This document shows, piece after piece, positions 35,172-45,449 of a stretch of 64,000 nucleotides of DNA (positions within the stretch are counted from its first letter, which is position 1; each line of letters opens with the position of its first letter). The translations under genes were made by a program, and so were the position numbers. Location: positions 41,059 through 105,058 of the forward strand of contig JAOTON010000981.1 in the NCBI GenBank assembly GCA_034440635.1. The letters are read 5' to 3'. Below the pieces are notes generated by a model. That model searched no databases and was not told where the DNA came from. It saw only the letters and a list, made by a program, of their open reading frames with translations. This stretch comes from Lepas anatifera. Its lineage: Eukaryota; Arthropoda; Thecostraca; Lepadidae.

Positions 35172-35830
35172 CCCACTTTTTGCCGGTGGCGACGCTTATG
35201 TTTTGAAAACGCATTTTCCACCGTGCATTCAAACTGGAATTTCAGACAGCTTGAAACGAATAAAGGCGTATATCTACCGAATTATTTCAATATGTCAGTT
35301 TCCCGGGCTAAAAAGGAATGCAGCCATATCCAGGGGGACGGCAAAGTGGGCACATGCCCCATAGGCAGATCCAGGGGGCAAATGGAGTATGTGCCCCCAC
35401 CATCGACCTTCGGCGCCCCCTGAAATGGCCACGCCCCCTGAAATTTCGCTTCCCACCCCTCAACCCTCCTCCCAGGTTACGAAAGTATAGGCTCCCACCG
35501 ATAGGGTTTTGCTCCCATCCGATAGGGTTTCCCGGTCAAGAATGGCGCCCCGCCCCCGGGAAGGTGCCCTCTGATCGGCAATCCTGGATCTGTCTATGAT
35601 GACGGCCCAAGGATAAAGGCTTACTCCTGCCAGAAGCAGGCTCAAGGGAGTGGAAGGAGGCATAAGCGGAACTGGAGATTGCCTCACAGCCAGTCTGCAA
35701 AATATGGCAGCAGGCCAGACGTGTCGCAACAGCCATCTAAAATTCTCGCACCACCAGCCTCCAAAAATTCGCACCGATTTTTCACATACCAGGGACAAAA
35801 TGCACCCATTCCTACCCAGGCCATTTTTTA
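35172..35830 (-). mobile_element. Composite repeat, inverted copy of 13280-13940
   Basis: It contains in order the inverse of 'cgatggaaaatgcgtttcc', the MITE 35360-35598 (inverse of 13511-13744), 'ccttgggccgtcat', and 'ctgcaaaatatggcagcagg' with 'gcaccaccagcctcca'. The same order and nesting at both loci means the composite was copied after the MITE inserted. Confidence 0.75.
35360..35598. mobile_element. CATAGGCAGATCCAGG MITE nested in the composite repeat
   Basis: Termini CATAGGCAGATCCAGG and CCTGGATCTGTCTATG. Its interior mirrors 13511-13744. Confidence 0.75.
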
Positions 35831-35838
35831 ACATGTTA

Positions 35839-35906
35839 ACTGGGGGCCATTTACCCCCCCGTCGGCCGAAATGCCCCCCAGTGCCCGGAAATGGGCCCCC
35901 AGTGAA
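35839..35906. mobile_element. 68-bp mini-foldback
   Basis: ACTGGGGGCCATTTACCCCC at one end is mirrored by GGAAATGGGCCCCCAGT at the other, with a second internal 'ggccgaaatgccccccagtg'. It is almost entirely inverted repeat. Confidence 0.6.
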
Positions 35907-36145
35907 ATAGACAGATGACGTAAAATTGAACAAACGCAGCCTCACCTGACGAAAATAAGACAGAACACCACCCAATAATAACAATTTTGTTCTATTGCTC
36001 ATCCCAAATTAGCAATCCACAAAAAACTGTGTTAAAAATTTCCACCAGTGGCTGTCTACTCCATCGTGCAAAAACGAAACAAAGCGCGTAGTTACGGGAA
36101 TTCCGGCAATGCAGCCTCAGCACCAGTTAATCACAACGCTGGAGA

Positions 36146-36419
36146 CATAGGCGGATCCAGGATTGCCGATCGGGGGGGGCACCTTCCCGGGGGGCGCCAT
36201 CCGGACGGGGGGGCGCCATCCGGACCAAGGGGGCGCCACTTATGACCGGCAAAAGCTATCAGGTGGGCGCCAAATCCTATCGGTGGGGACCGACTTTCGC
36301 ATCCTGTGAGGGGGGTGGGAAGCGACATTTCAGGGGGGCGCCATCGACCTTTCAGGGGGGCGCCGAGGGTCGATCGGGGGGGGCACGCACCCCCCCTTGC
36401 CCCCCTGGATCCGCCTATG
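36146..36419. mobile_element. 274-bp MITE with perfect 8-bp duplication
   Basis: Ends CATAGGCGGATCCAGG and CCCCTGGATCCGCCTATG are inverted repeats. Flanks are GCTGGAGA at 36138-36145 and 36420-36427, an exact 8-bp duplication as for hAT elements. The G-rich interior contains repeated 'tttcaggggggcgccatcga'-type segments. This is the reference copy for 13511, 30613, 35360 and 42773. Confidence 0.92.
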
Positions 36420-36759
36420 GCTGGAGATAGTCTACAACCAATCAAACATCGTGTTCTATCCGACCGGAAGCCCAGCCAGTACCGGGGGATTGCAAGATAC
36501 TCTCATTTCACACGCGGTCAGCTGTGAGCGCTCAGAGTTCGTTCGTGGATTAGGCGGGACCCCATGTAGTCACAGCGCGTCAGACATGGTTGCTGGTGTG
36601 GCGTTGCGAAGTGCTTAGCCTATTTATCTATTATTGCGGTGGTAGCATTGGTAAAAGTTATAGTGGGATCGCTGCACATTTTTTTCTGTAAGTTGATAAG
36701 TTGTTAGTTGGCCTTTTTCATCGATTCCTTGATGTTGTAAATGTGGAGAGATTATATGT

Positions 36760-36872
36760 TCGGCCAGCCCTTCGTCAGAATCAAAGCTGGCGCCCGAGAA
36801 ACCCTTCTAACAGGGAAAGAATTGGCAACGCCATATGACCCTTAGAGTTGGTGCGTCGATAAGTCCCAGAAA
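36760..36872 (+). mobile_element. SINE body/tail fragment
   Basis: 'ggcgcccgagaaacccttct', 'aacagggaaagaattggcaa' and 'cgccatatgacccttagagt' followed by 'tggtgcgtcgataagtcc' match the body and tail of the complete SINE at 5196-5379. The tRNA head is missing or diverged. Confidence 0.7.
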
Positions 36873-36879
36873 TTATTAG

Positions 36880-38073
36880 CCTTCGCCCGGGTGGGGGGTC
36901 TTTTTAGACCCCCCTCGGGTTTTTCCGAAGTGACCAAAAAACGGCGGCGCGCAGCGCCGCCAAACTTGGTCTAGCTGTTCCTTCATAATTTTTACATCTT
37001 TCCTGAAAATTTTGGCTCAAGGTCATATCAGGTCAGGTCACCAGGTCAGGTGAAGTGACCTCACCTAAAAAATACTTAGGACGGCATAACTAAAAGAAGG
37101 GTTAATCGATCAAGTTGAAACTCATACCACATCTTGGGCCCACCAGGAGCTACAACATTTGTTCCGGGATTTTTGATATTGGTGACCTAAGGTCATGTGC
37201 AGAGCATGACCTCCCCATTGACAATGCATGGAGAAAATCACGAAATGAGCTTTTCTCAGTAAGTATGGATGGAATCAACTTCAAACATCGGTTGCGACTT
37301 GCTCTTAGCCCATTTCTGAAGCTGATACCAAAAGTTTTGACTTGTGACCTTTAAAAGGTCACCTTAGGTCAAATAAGCATTTTTTGGTGTTTTCCTCTAT
37401 AAATTTTGAATAAACTAAGATAGAGCTTTTATTTTGTCACTTAAGTGTTTGTATAGTCACTGGAAGTCAAATGATATACATCATGACTATACCAGGTCAA
37501 GTTGGGTCAGACCGTTGACCTGGGTCAGGTCAAATTCTTAAATTTGACCTGGCATAGCAATATCATATATCATTCAATTTGTATTGACGAGAGGATTGCA
37601 ATGGTGCATAAACTATGGCTGTATCTTGTTTGGTTTGGAAGCTATTAGCGAAAAAGTAAACGCCCTTATGCATGGGTGGCTATGGACATTCCCAAGAATA
37701 TGCCCAATATTTAGTGACCTGTAGCTCCCTAGGCTTTGACCTGACACGAAAATGAATGCCACTATAATGAAAGCGCATCTCAAGAGCTTTCGAATGGTGT
37801 TAGAAACATGTTTCTAGCTATCATAGTTTCTGAGATATAGAAGGTTTTCTTAGTACACCTCATATTAGCGATTTTGACCTATTTTGACCTCTGGTGACCT
37901 TGATATTGACCTGACAAGAAAAATGACCGAAGTATTTTCGATATCATTTTCGAAGAGCTTTCGACTGCCGTTTTGCGCTTTTTTCTAGCTCTCTTAGTTT
38001 TTGAGATCGTGGGGGGTCTTTTTTAGCCCCCCACCAGGGCGAAGGTGGCTCGTACCCGCCACCGGGGCAAGGG
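36880..38073. mobile_element. TGACCT-rich piggyBac-like element, copy 2
   Basis: Left end CCTTCGCCCGGGTGGGGGGTC preceded by TTAG; right end 'ccgccaccggggcaaggg' followed by TTAA (38074-38077). Near each end 'gggggtcttttt' and 'ttcgccc.ggtggggg' are mirrored. TTAA flanks and CCYTYGCCC tips resemble piggyBac-type ends (inference). The interior is dense in TGACCT/AGGTCA hexamers, and no transposase frame is visible. Confidence 0.7.
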
Positions 38074-38150
38074 TTAACTGGTTTTTGCACTACATTCCCC
38101 AGATGATTTTGAGAGCAACAGTCATACATCATAGTAGGTATGTACATACA

Positions 38151-38492
38151 TTAACACTTGTCTCGATTTAGACTATAAACTACATGTGTTCGACACTTTA
38201 GAAATTTACCTACCTTGCTATACTCAAAGAAAATAATGTAATTGTTTATTCGTTTCGAATACATTGCGGTAGAATCAGGGCTGTCGGGCTGGCCATTTTG
38301 TGGCCAAATATTTTGAATTTGGGCTTCTTTGTCGTGTTTGGCAGCGCGATTTTTTCGGTTGGCCCTTTCTTGGAATCTGGCATTCTTTGGCCATTTTTCT
38401 AGCAGCTGGCACCTAAGCTCTTTTTGGTTTGTCCCTTGTATAAATATGGCTTCCCTTGGCCTTCTCCGAGCTTGAATAAGACGTTCTGACAC
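38151..38492 (-). other. Unrecognised 113-codon open frame
   Basis: A lysine- and arginine-rich minus-strand frame (SERLIQARRRPREAIF, then REANRKNRAAKHDKE-like composition) lies between two transposons. It has no splice context, no relative in the window and no motif that I recognise. It is listed because the gap is otherwise empty; it may be chance. Confidence 0.15.
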
Positions 38493-38870
38493 TAATAAAG
38501 GATCAGAGCAGCAGAAAAACTGTTATGCCAGTGGGAGGAGAACTCTGTGAAAAAAACACCATTCAAAAAAATTACAGCCACCGACAACCGGACGCGAAGG
38601 ATGCGATACTATAGATGCCCTTTGGGTGGAAATTCGATGGCAAAGTGCGCTTCGAGGCTCCACCCTCCCCCTCCCTCTTACAAAAATCCTATATCCACCT
38701 CTGTTGAAAGAGCAAAAAAATTCACAGTTGGAAAAGCAGGAAAAATATCAAATGTTAGCGGGGAGTGGTACGGCTAAGATAATTGATGATGCTAACAAAT
38801 TTCCCGGTTATGTGGATAAAATCGTTTGATAGCTGAGCGGGATGGAGGGGCACCCATGGCCTCCTATTAA

Positions 38871-39969
38871 CCCGCGCCCCGCCACCTTCGCCGCCACCAC
38901 CTCCGGCGCCACCTTTGCCCCACCGAGGGCATCGATGAGCCCCTTTCTAATTCCGAAAATATGGGGGTTGGCGCAAATCTACAAAGAACATTAGGAAGCT
39001 CATGTCACTTCAGTACGATTTTACTTCACATGTTTAGGCGCACAGGAGAATGGTTTGACCTCCAGAGGTCAAGTTGGGTCACGATAGGCTCTTTATACTA
39101 AAATATGCAATGCTTAAGAAACCTGGGCATGGCTCTCATGCCATTAGACCAATGATGATGATGATGATTAGAGTTTTAGGGCACTGCAGCTGCAGAGACT
39201 ATACGTGCCCATGCCATTAGATCTATTGAAATTTACTATACTATGCTTGATAGGAAAGTGCCAGGGCTTTCTCTGCTATGTGGAACATAATAACCTCCCG
39301 CAAATGTTTTGACCACCAGAGGGCACCTCTTGACCTAACATGAACTGAGGTCACGAAAGGTCAGAAAGTTACCTTGTCGTATATCAAACGGAAGGCATTG
39401 ACGAGACATACACGATGACGTTTAATTCAGCGCTCTAGCTTGATGAGGTAAATTGTTGTCAGAATACTGTTTTACCCCTGGTTACCTGTGATGACCTCAG
39501 ATAGGTCAAAGGGAAATATTGCCCCTGGAATCCGTGAAAGGGTAGCCAAGAATGCTTTTCTGAGAACTCTGAGAATTTGCAACCGTTGCTGTTACTTTTA
39601 GATCATAAGACAGCTTTTTCCATGCTTTTTGTAGGGAAAAGGTCCCTTGCGACCTGACCGCAGGTCACCAAATATAAAAAATCCAGCTGTGCAATTTGTA
39701 GACCTTGGAGGGGTCATCAAGTGTGAATAGTTTCGAATCGATCAGATTAGAAATGTAGCTAATGTAGAGCTCAAAAGTTGAAGTGAGGTTACCTTGGATG
39801 ACCTTGCCTGGTGACATGACCTATTATGGCCCGGGGTAAAACTTTGTAGCGAGGGTAGGAAAACGATGGGCTGAGAAGTAGACCCCTAAACCACAGTGCT
39901 GCATCTCGTATTTCTGCTATTGTGAAAAAACCTTAGGGGGCCATCGTTGTTCCCCCGGTGGGACGAAGG
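38871..39969. mobile_element. TGACCT-rich piggyBac-like element, copy 3, perfect TTAA flanks
   Basis: Exact TTAA lies on both sides (38867-38870 and 39970-39973). Tips CCCGCGCCCCGCCACC and (inverse) CCTTCGTCCCACCGG are imperfect inverted repeats. The interior again has frequent TGACCT/AGGTCA, in a sequence clearly diverged from copies 1 and 2. No transposase seen. Confidence 0.7.
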
Positions 39970-40111
39970 TTAAATGGGAAGTGCACCAAAAACAAATATG
40001 TATATATTGCGTGAAGTCAAGATCAAACTTCCAAAAATTAAGTTTAAACAGTGATACAAGTTTTACTTCTGTGAGTTTATGATTGCTATGAGGGGTCATT
40101 TTAGTCTCAAA

Positions 40112-40139
40112 TGCTGCTGCTGCTGCTGCTGCTGCTGCT
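40112..40139. repeat. (CTG)n microsatellite
   Basis: About nine CTG units directly abut the CCTAA array. Confidence 0.95.
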
Positions 40140-40406
40140 AACCTAACCTAACCTAACCTAGCCTAACCTAACCTAACCTAACCTAACCTAACCTAACCTA
40201 ACCAAACCTAACCTAACCTAACCTAACCTAACCTAACCTAACCTAGCCTAGCCTAGCCTAGCCTAGCCTAACCTAACCTAACCTAACCTAACCTAACCTA
40301 GCCTAGCCTAGCCTAGCCTAGCCTAGCCTAACCTAACCTAAACTAACCTAACCTAACCTAACCTAACTTAACCTAACCTAACCTAGCTTAACCTAACCTA
40401 ACCTAA
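40140..40406. repeat. Interstitial telomere-type (CCTAA)n array
   Basis: About 53 pentamers are mostly CCTAA (TTAGG on the minus strand), with clustered CCTAG variants at 40241-40270 and 40300-40330 and isolated CCAAA, AACTA and CTTAA changes. TTAGG is the common arthropod telomeric repeat (established knowledge). It abuts the truncated left edge of the second 1.9-kb repeat. Confidence 0.95.
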
Positions 40407-40411
40407 ATAAA

Positions 40412-42205
40412 GGCGTGGCCTTTATTGTGTCCACGGGGGGTGGGGTGTGAAGTGGTGTTGGCGTGGTGTTGGGTTTTGTGTCGTCGATCGGGAGAGAGAG
40501 GGGGGCGCTAATTTGTATTGTTAGTCCCCCACATATTTTTTGGAGGAAGGCTAGGCCCATTTTGCCCCCTGGATCCGCCAGCTTGCCTTGCATGCTTCCA
40601 GTGTACCTACGTTCTCCAGAGGAATAATAAAATGGACAGTTTCCCCGCAAAAACTGTCATGCCTATTGCTAAGGTCAGCTGTGGAGGTCCATAGTGGTCC
40701 ATTGAAAAGTAAAAGGGCACAAAACAGACTAAAAAAGTAAAGACGAGACACAGAATCTCGTTTTATTTTCAATAACAACTTGTATGATCTTTTGAGGCAA
40801 TGAATGGCCGCAAAAAGGTATTCCTGGAAAGAGACACGGTAAATGGCATGGGCAAAATATATCGGAACGATGACGAGGAAGAGGGACGTCCTCGGGTATG
40901 TGTTGACTTGATGTCGATGTTGGTGCTGGGATACCCATGTGGGGAACGGCTGATCGAATGCTTCCTGCAGAATAAACAAATGTTGATAAGAGAGTTATTT
41001 TACTACTAAGTGAACAGGCAACGTCGGATAATATCACGATGGCCTTAGTTTCAGCTGAAACCTGGATGGGCTTTTGTTGGGGTTTAACGACGCACCAACT
41101 GCCAGGGTCATACGGCTGGATGGACTTTTGAAGATGTGCATTCACATGTAGTTAAGATCAAATAAATACGTGGTTTACTTTACTTTCCTATAGACACGCG
41201 AAAAAGCCTTCTGAACAAAATAAATCGCGGAGTAAATACCAGACATTAAGCATTAGATATAGCGTGATTTCATGTTTATATCATGCTATCAAAGCCTGCA
41301 TTAAATTATTATTGTAGTTTATCGAAAATGGGCAATGAGTCACAGTTTTCAATGCACGCTCAATGTATGCACTTTTCAATGTACTCCAGACGTGGTGGCA
41401 GAGGAGGTTGACTGGACTGACAAACTGGAAAAAGGCGAATGAAAATTAAATAAAAAGGAAGAGACCAAATGGGCTGCCAATTAAAACACTCCATCTGGAT
41501 GTTGTGAATAAAATGGGAAATTGTTCCATCTACACAAACTGATAAAGCATGGAACAATGTAGGTGAGTTGTGATATCAAACTTAAAATGACCGCCCTTGC
41601 CCTAAGTCCTTGGCAGGTAGCCGTGCAGACTATTATGAATAATGTCATCATAAATTATATCAAATCATCCTCAGAACAAACCTTTTATGACAATCCATTT
41701 GCTTCCACTGACGTCCCCCCAAGAACGTTTAGTTTTCGACATCTGTATTATTTAATAAACGTAATGCCTCACCTTTCTCTTCGATACTTGCTTAAAACGA
41801 ATGCCTCCAAAGTCTTTTGCCGCTTCATCTTTACTAAATGTAGGGGAAATATGTGACCTATAAAGAAAAATGGATTCCTGATAGGTAGGACATCTCAAAA
41901 CGCCAGACACTCGTTACTCCTTCTTGTCTCTGTCGGGTAGCTGTGGAAATGTAGGAACGGTTAAGTAGGTGCAGGGAAGCAAGATCATCTTAGCTAAAAT
42001 TAAAATGCATCCATCAATAGGTATTATGTAGGTACATATTGTTTGGAAATGCATCTTCGATCTATTGTAAAATCTGACCATATTAACCGTAAATTTTGAC
42101 CTTCTGCAGCATTAACAGGGAATCCAAAAGTTACCCCGGCCGCGCCGGCGTAACTTGAAAGTTACCCCGGCCATGGCCGGTGTGGCCGGGGCACATTCTC
42201 TACCC
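40412..42205. mobile_element. 1.9-kb repeat, copy 2, truncated at its left end
   Basis: It is nearly identical to 33389-35120 (offset about 7.02 kb). The left ~150 bp, including the MITE start, is missing and replaced by the CCTAA array. On the right, 'gttaccccggcc' occurs twice (42131 and 42162), followed by 'attctctacccatg'. Confidence 0.8.
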
Positions 42206-42768
42206 ATGTATGCGCTGTCGTTCTCTGTTGTGTTCACAACGTTTTAAGTACGCCCCTGTTCCAAGTATGGGGAATTATGGATATCTTGGGATATTGGGAA
42301 GAATGTTGGGTAATTTCTGATCTGGTATGCAGCTTTCGGTTCCGGGCATGAACATCAAGAGCAACAGAAAGTATTCCGCTGTAATAAAGTACTTACGATT
42401 CTAATCGATGATTTTACAGTTGTCCTCGAAAGGAACATCGTGAAAAGGTACAAATTTAGGCTCTACAGACCTAGTGTAAACAATTCTTTCTTTAATACAT
42501 TTTCCGGCGTTGGGGGGGGACAAAGATAGTTTGGCCCCCTCCAGCGCTTTGGGGGGGCATGGCCGGAATGGTCTCTCCGCCGTCCACCAATGGGTGAGAG
42601 CTCTGAGGCCGCCTTCCAGTGCATGTGTTAAAACTACTGGTTGCTCATGCAGTGAGAACAACGATGCACAATTAATGCAATCACAGCTGAGCATTCATAT
42701 TCCTGGAGTCAACAAAGCCATATGGCTTTACTGAAGTATCCACTCATGCCAGATATTACCAGAGACAG
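42206..42768. other. No feature recognised
   Basis: Unique sequence with a G-rich MITE-like scrap at 42510-42560. Confidence 0.4.
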
Positions 42769-42772
42769 GTAA

Positions 42773-43000
42773 CAGGAGCGGATCAAGATTGCTGATCGGG
42801 GGAAGCCATTCGGCAGGAGGAGGGTACAAAATCCTATGGTCGATATTCGCATCTTCAGGGAAGAGGAGGGGGGAGGTGGGAAGTGACCTTTCAAAGGTGC
42901 GCCGTCGTCTTTTTCAGGGGTGCCGGGATCATTTCAGGGGAAGCCGAGGGTCGATGGGGGCGCGGGGGGCAAATACCCTCCCTGTCTCTCAGGACCCTTT
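42773..43000. mobile_element. Diverged copy of the CATAGGCGGATCC MITE
   Basis: It starts 'ggagcggatcaagattgctg'. The interior has 'atcctatggtcgat', 'gggaagtgacctttcaaagg', 'gccgagggtcgatgggggcg', all shared with 36146-36419. The right tip is eroded ('tgtctctcaggaccc'). Confidence 0.6.
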
Positions 43001-43964
43001 AATTGTAGGTTATTAGGAATCAAGGTAATTGAAAGTGCGTGGATAGCGCCACTAATTTCATTGATTGATTTCATACCGAAATGCCAGAGAAAGGTGAGAT
43101 TGGCAGCTTGCCTTTACCCACAAACTAGTTCTCATCTCAAGACTGAATCTTCCCTGTGTAAGGGGCAGATCTGGGAATGTTTTGGGGGTTATGAGGCCAT
43201 GCACCGGCAAGATCCAAGGGGGGGGCAAACCAGGCAATTTGCGCCAACCCCCGATTTTTTCAGATTTTCTTGGTAGGAGGAAAACTGGTATAAAGAAGTT
43301 GCCATACAGAGAACATATTTAATTACACAATATCTAAAAAAGCGCGTGCAAGAGTCCATGATCAAGATTTGGGACTTTACTGACTATTAAAACTTCTTTA
43401 TGACGTCACAAACCCTTAGAGAAGAGGAGGTATTTCTGTTTTTAGTGTATGAAAAGGGGAGAAAATGTATTTTTCTGACTTTTAGACCTCTCTTGTTCTT
43501 AAACAGTTGTTTTTGGAGTTTCGACGAAGTAGTCTATTCCATTGAGTATGAAATAAAATAGGGTAGAGGAGAAGTTTAAAACAAATTCACAGCCGACGGC
43601 GAATAGGTGCACTTTTTCAGAGAAAAGAAGACACCGACCTCATGTTTTCATACAACATTTATTAAGTTGTCAACTGAGTTTTTGGGAATCAGGGGTTGCA
43701 TTAGCCAGCGGTATATTGATTCACAGAAACATAATCCACCATAAATTCGAAGTATTAATCCGGTGCTTCATAAAAACACAGCAGTACCACGACTGACACA
43801 GCTCCTATCCGGCTCTACTGAGCCCCTTGTAAAGATAAGACACCAGGCGTATCAAGCATTGTAAGGAAAACATTCGTCTACACCGTCTCTTATTAGACAA
43901 ATCTCACACTTCTTTAAAAACCACATTTGCCAGCCAAATATCTGGAAACGATTCAGCAGGGGTT
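43001..43964. other. 3' flank of zinc-finger gene 1
   Basis: From about 43560 the sequence aligns loosely with 50690-51210, the 3' flank of the second zinc-finger gene, so it is part of the tandem duplication. A candidate poly(A) signal for the minus-strand gene is TTTATT at 43658-43663. A G-rich MITE scrap lies at 43205-43275. Confidence 0.55.
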
Positions 43965-45449
43965 CTACTTCAGCACACTGGCAGCTAGATGAATTTTTCG
44001 GTGTCGTTTCATATATCCCTTGTCGGAAAATTTCTTCCCACATATGTCACACGCATGCTTCTTAATCCCACTATGCACAATGAGATGCCTCGTAAGGTTG
44101 TGTTTAACTGCAAACGCCTTCCCACAAATGTGGCATGCGTGTTCCTTCAGACCGGTGTGTATTACTTGATGTGAACTCATGTTTCTTTTGGTCCCAAACG
44201 CCTTCCCACAAACGTTGCATTCGTGTTCCTTCAGACCGGTGTGTATCACTTGGTGTGACCTCATGTTTGCTTTGGTCTGGAATGCCTTGCCACAAACGTC
44301 ACATTTGTGGTCGCGGGCTCCAGTGTGAACGAGATAGTGTGCTTTCAGCGTTCTTTTCTCGGTAAACGCTCTCCCGCACGTCTCACACTTGAAGTTTTTC
44401 ACCCCAGTGTGGATAACTTTGTGTCTCTTCAAGCTGACCTTTTCTGTGAATAAATTGCCACAAATATCACACTTGTGTTTTGGATGGTCAAAGTGTTTTA
44501 CACGGTGTGCTTTCATGTTATGTTTCTGAATAAAAGTTTTCCCACAAACGTCACATTCATAGTCCTTCACGCCTGCGTGGATTCTACGATGTAGTTTCAC
44601 ACTTCCGCTCTGAGAGAAACACTTTCCACAGACCTCACATTTAAACTTCTTGATGCCGGTGTGTACCACACTGTGGATTTTTAGGCTTCCCTGGTCGCGA
44701 AACTCCTTCCCACAAACGTCACATGGATAGTCCTTTACGTCGTCGTGAATTTTGCGATGAAGGCTCAAACTTCCACTCCTTGGAAAACACTTTCCACAGA
44801 CCACACATTTATACTTTCTAATACCGGTGTGTACAACACTGTGACTCCGCAGGTTCCCTGTGTCGCGGAACGCTTTCCCACAAACGTCACACTTGTGTCT
44901 CTTTATGTCCCTGTGAATATCTAAATGCCTCATCAGACTTTGTTTTCCACACAAAGCCTTTCCACACACATCACACTTGAAGTTTTTAATATCCTTGTGA
45001 ACCATAATGTGGCGACGAAGACAGGATTCGGATTTAAACCCCTTTCCGCACACTTCGCATTTTTGGTCTTTTCCAAGCTTGTGGGCGGCAGAGTGCTTCT
45101 TCAGATTAAACCTTAGTGTGAAGCTCTTGCCACAAATCTCGCATCGGTGAGGTCGTATTTCTAAGTGTGCAAGTTGATGGCCTTTCAATCCCTTGATGGA
45201 TTTCAACTGCTTGCCGCATAGATCACATCGGAGCCCCTTTTCTTCCTCTTTCTTGTTCAAAGGCAGCTCAACAGCCTCAAGCTTCTTTAGAAGAACAACA
45301 GGGCTTAACAACAGCCTTGATATTGTTCTTGAACATGACTGGTGCTGATCAGGAGGGGCGAAATCTGACTGCATCTTAGCAGGAAGGAGATGGAAAAGCG
45401 CGCCGCTCAAGCACAAATATTCTCTTGGGCAGAAGTCTCTGCATTCAAC
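43965..45449 (-). CDS. C2H2 zinc-finger protein 1, 15 fingers (main exon)
   Basis: The minus-strand exon runs from an acceptor ('tgactgtttcag' at 45450-45461) in phase 0 to a stop at 43965 and is open throughout (494 codons). The N-terminal part (VECRDFCPREYLCLSG, then about 45 residues) is without fingers. It is followed by 15 consecutive C2H2 fingers of the C-x2-C-x12-H-x3-H type, mostly CDVCGKAF / HTGIKKFK with 28-residue spacing; the first linker is longer (LAHLEIRPHR). It ends IHLAASVLK. No ATG precedes the fingers except MQSD (45374), so an upstream coding exon is probable but was not identified. Predicted nuclear DNA-binding transcription regulator (family inference). It is a tandem paralogue of 51211-52612. 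Confidence 0.9.
   Translation of the reverse strand, partial: VECRDFCPREYLCLSGALFHLLPAKMQSDFAPPDQHQSCSRTISRLLLSPVVLLKKLEAVELPLNKKEEEKGLRCDLCGKQLKSIKGLKGHQLAHLEIRPHRCEICGKSFTLRFNLKKHSAAHKLGKDQKCEVCGKGFKSESCLRRHIMVHKDIKNFKCDVCGKALCGKQSLMRHLDIHRDIKRHKCDVCGKAFRDTGNLRSHSVVHTGIRKYKCVVCGKCFPRSGSLSLHRKIHDDVKDYPCDVCGKEFRDQGSLKIHSVVHTGIKKFKCEVCGKCFSQSGSVKLHRRIHAGVKDYECDVCGKTFIQKHNMKAHRVKHFDHPKHKCDICGNLFTEKVSLKRHKVIHTGVKNFKCETCGRAFTEKRTLKAHYLVHTGARDHKCDVCGKAFQTKANMRSHQVIHTGLKEHECNVCGKAFGTKRNMSSHQVIHTGLKEHACHICGKAFAVKHNLTRHLIVHSGIKKHACDICGKKFSDKGYMKRHRKIHLAASVLK

Noticed and set aside
36990..37560. Claiming real nuclear-receptor response elements
   Set aside because: The AGGTCA enrichment is visible, but function cannot be inferred from half-sites alone. 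Reported only as a pattern worth testing.
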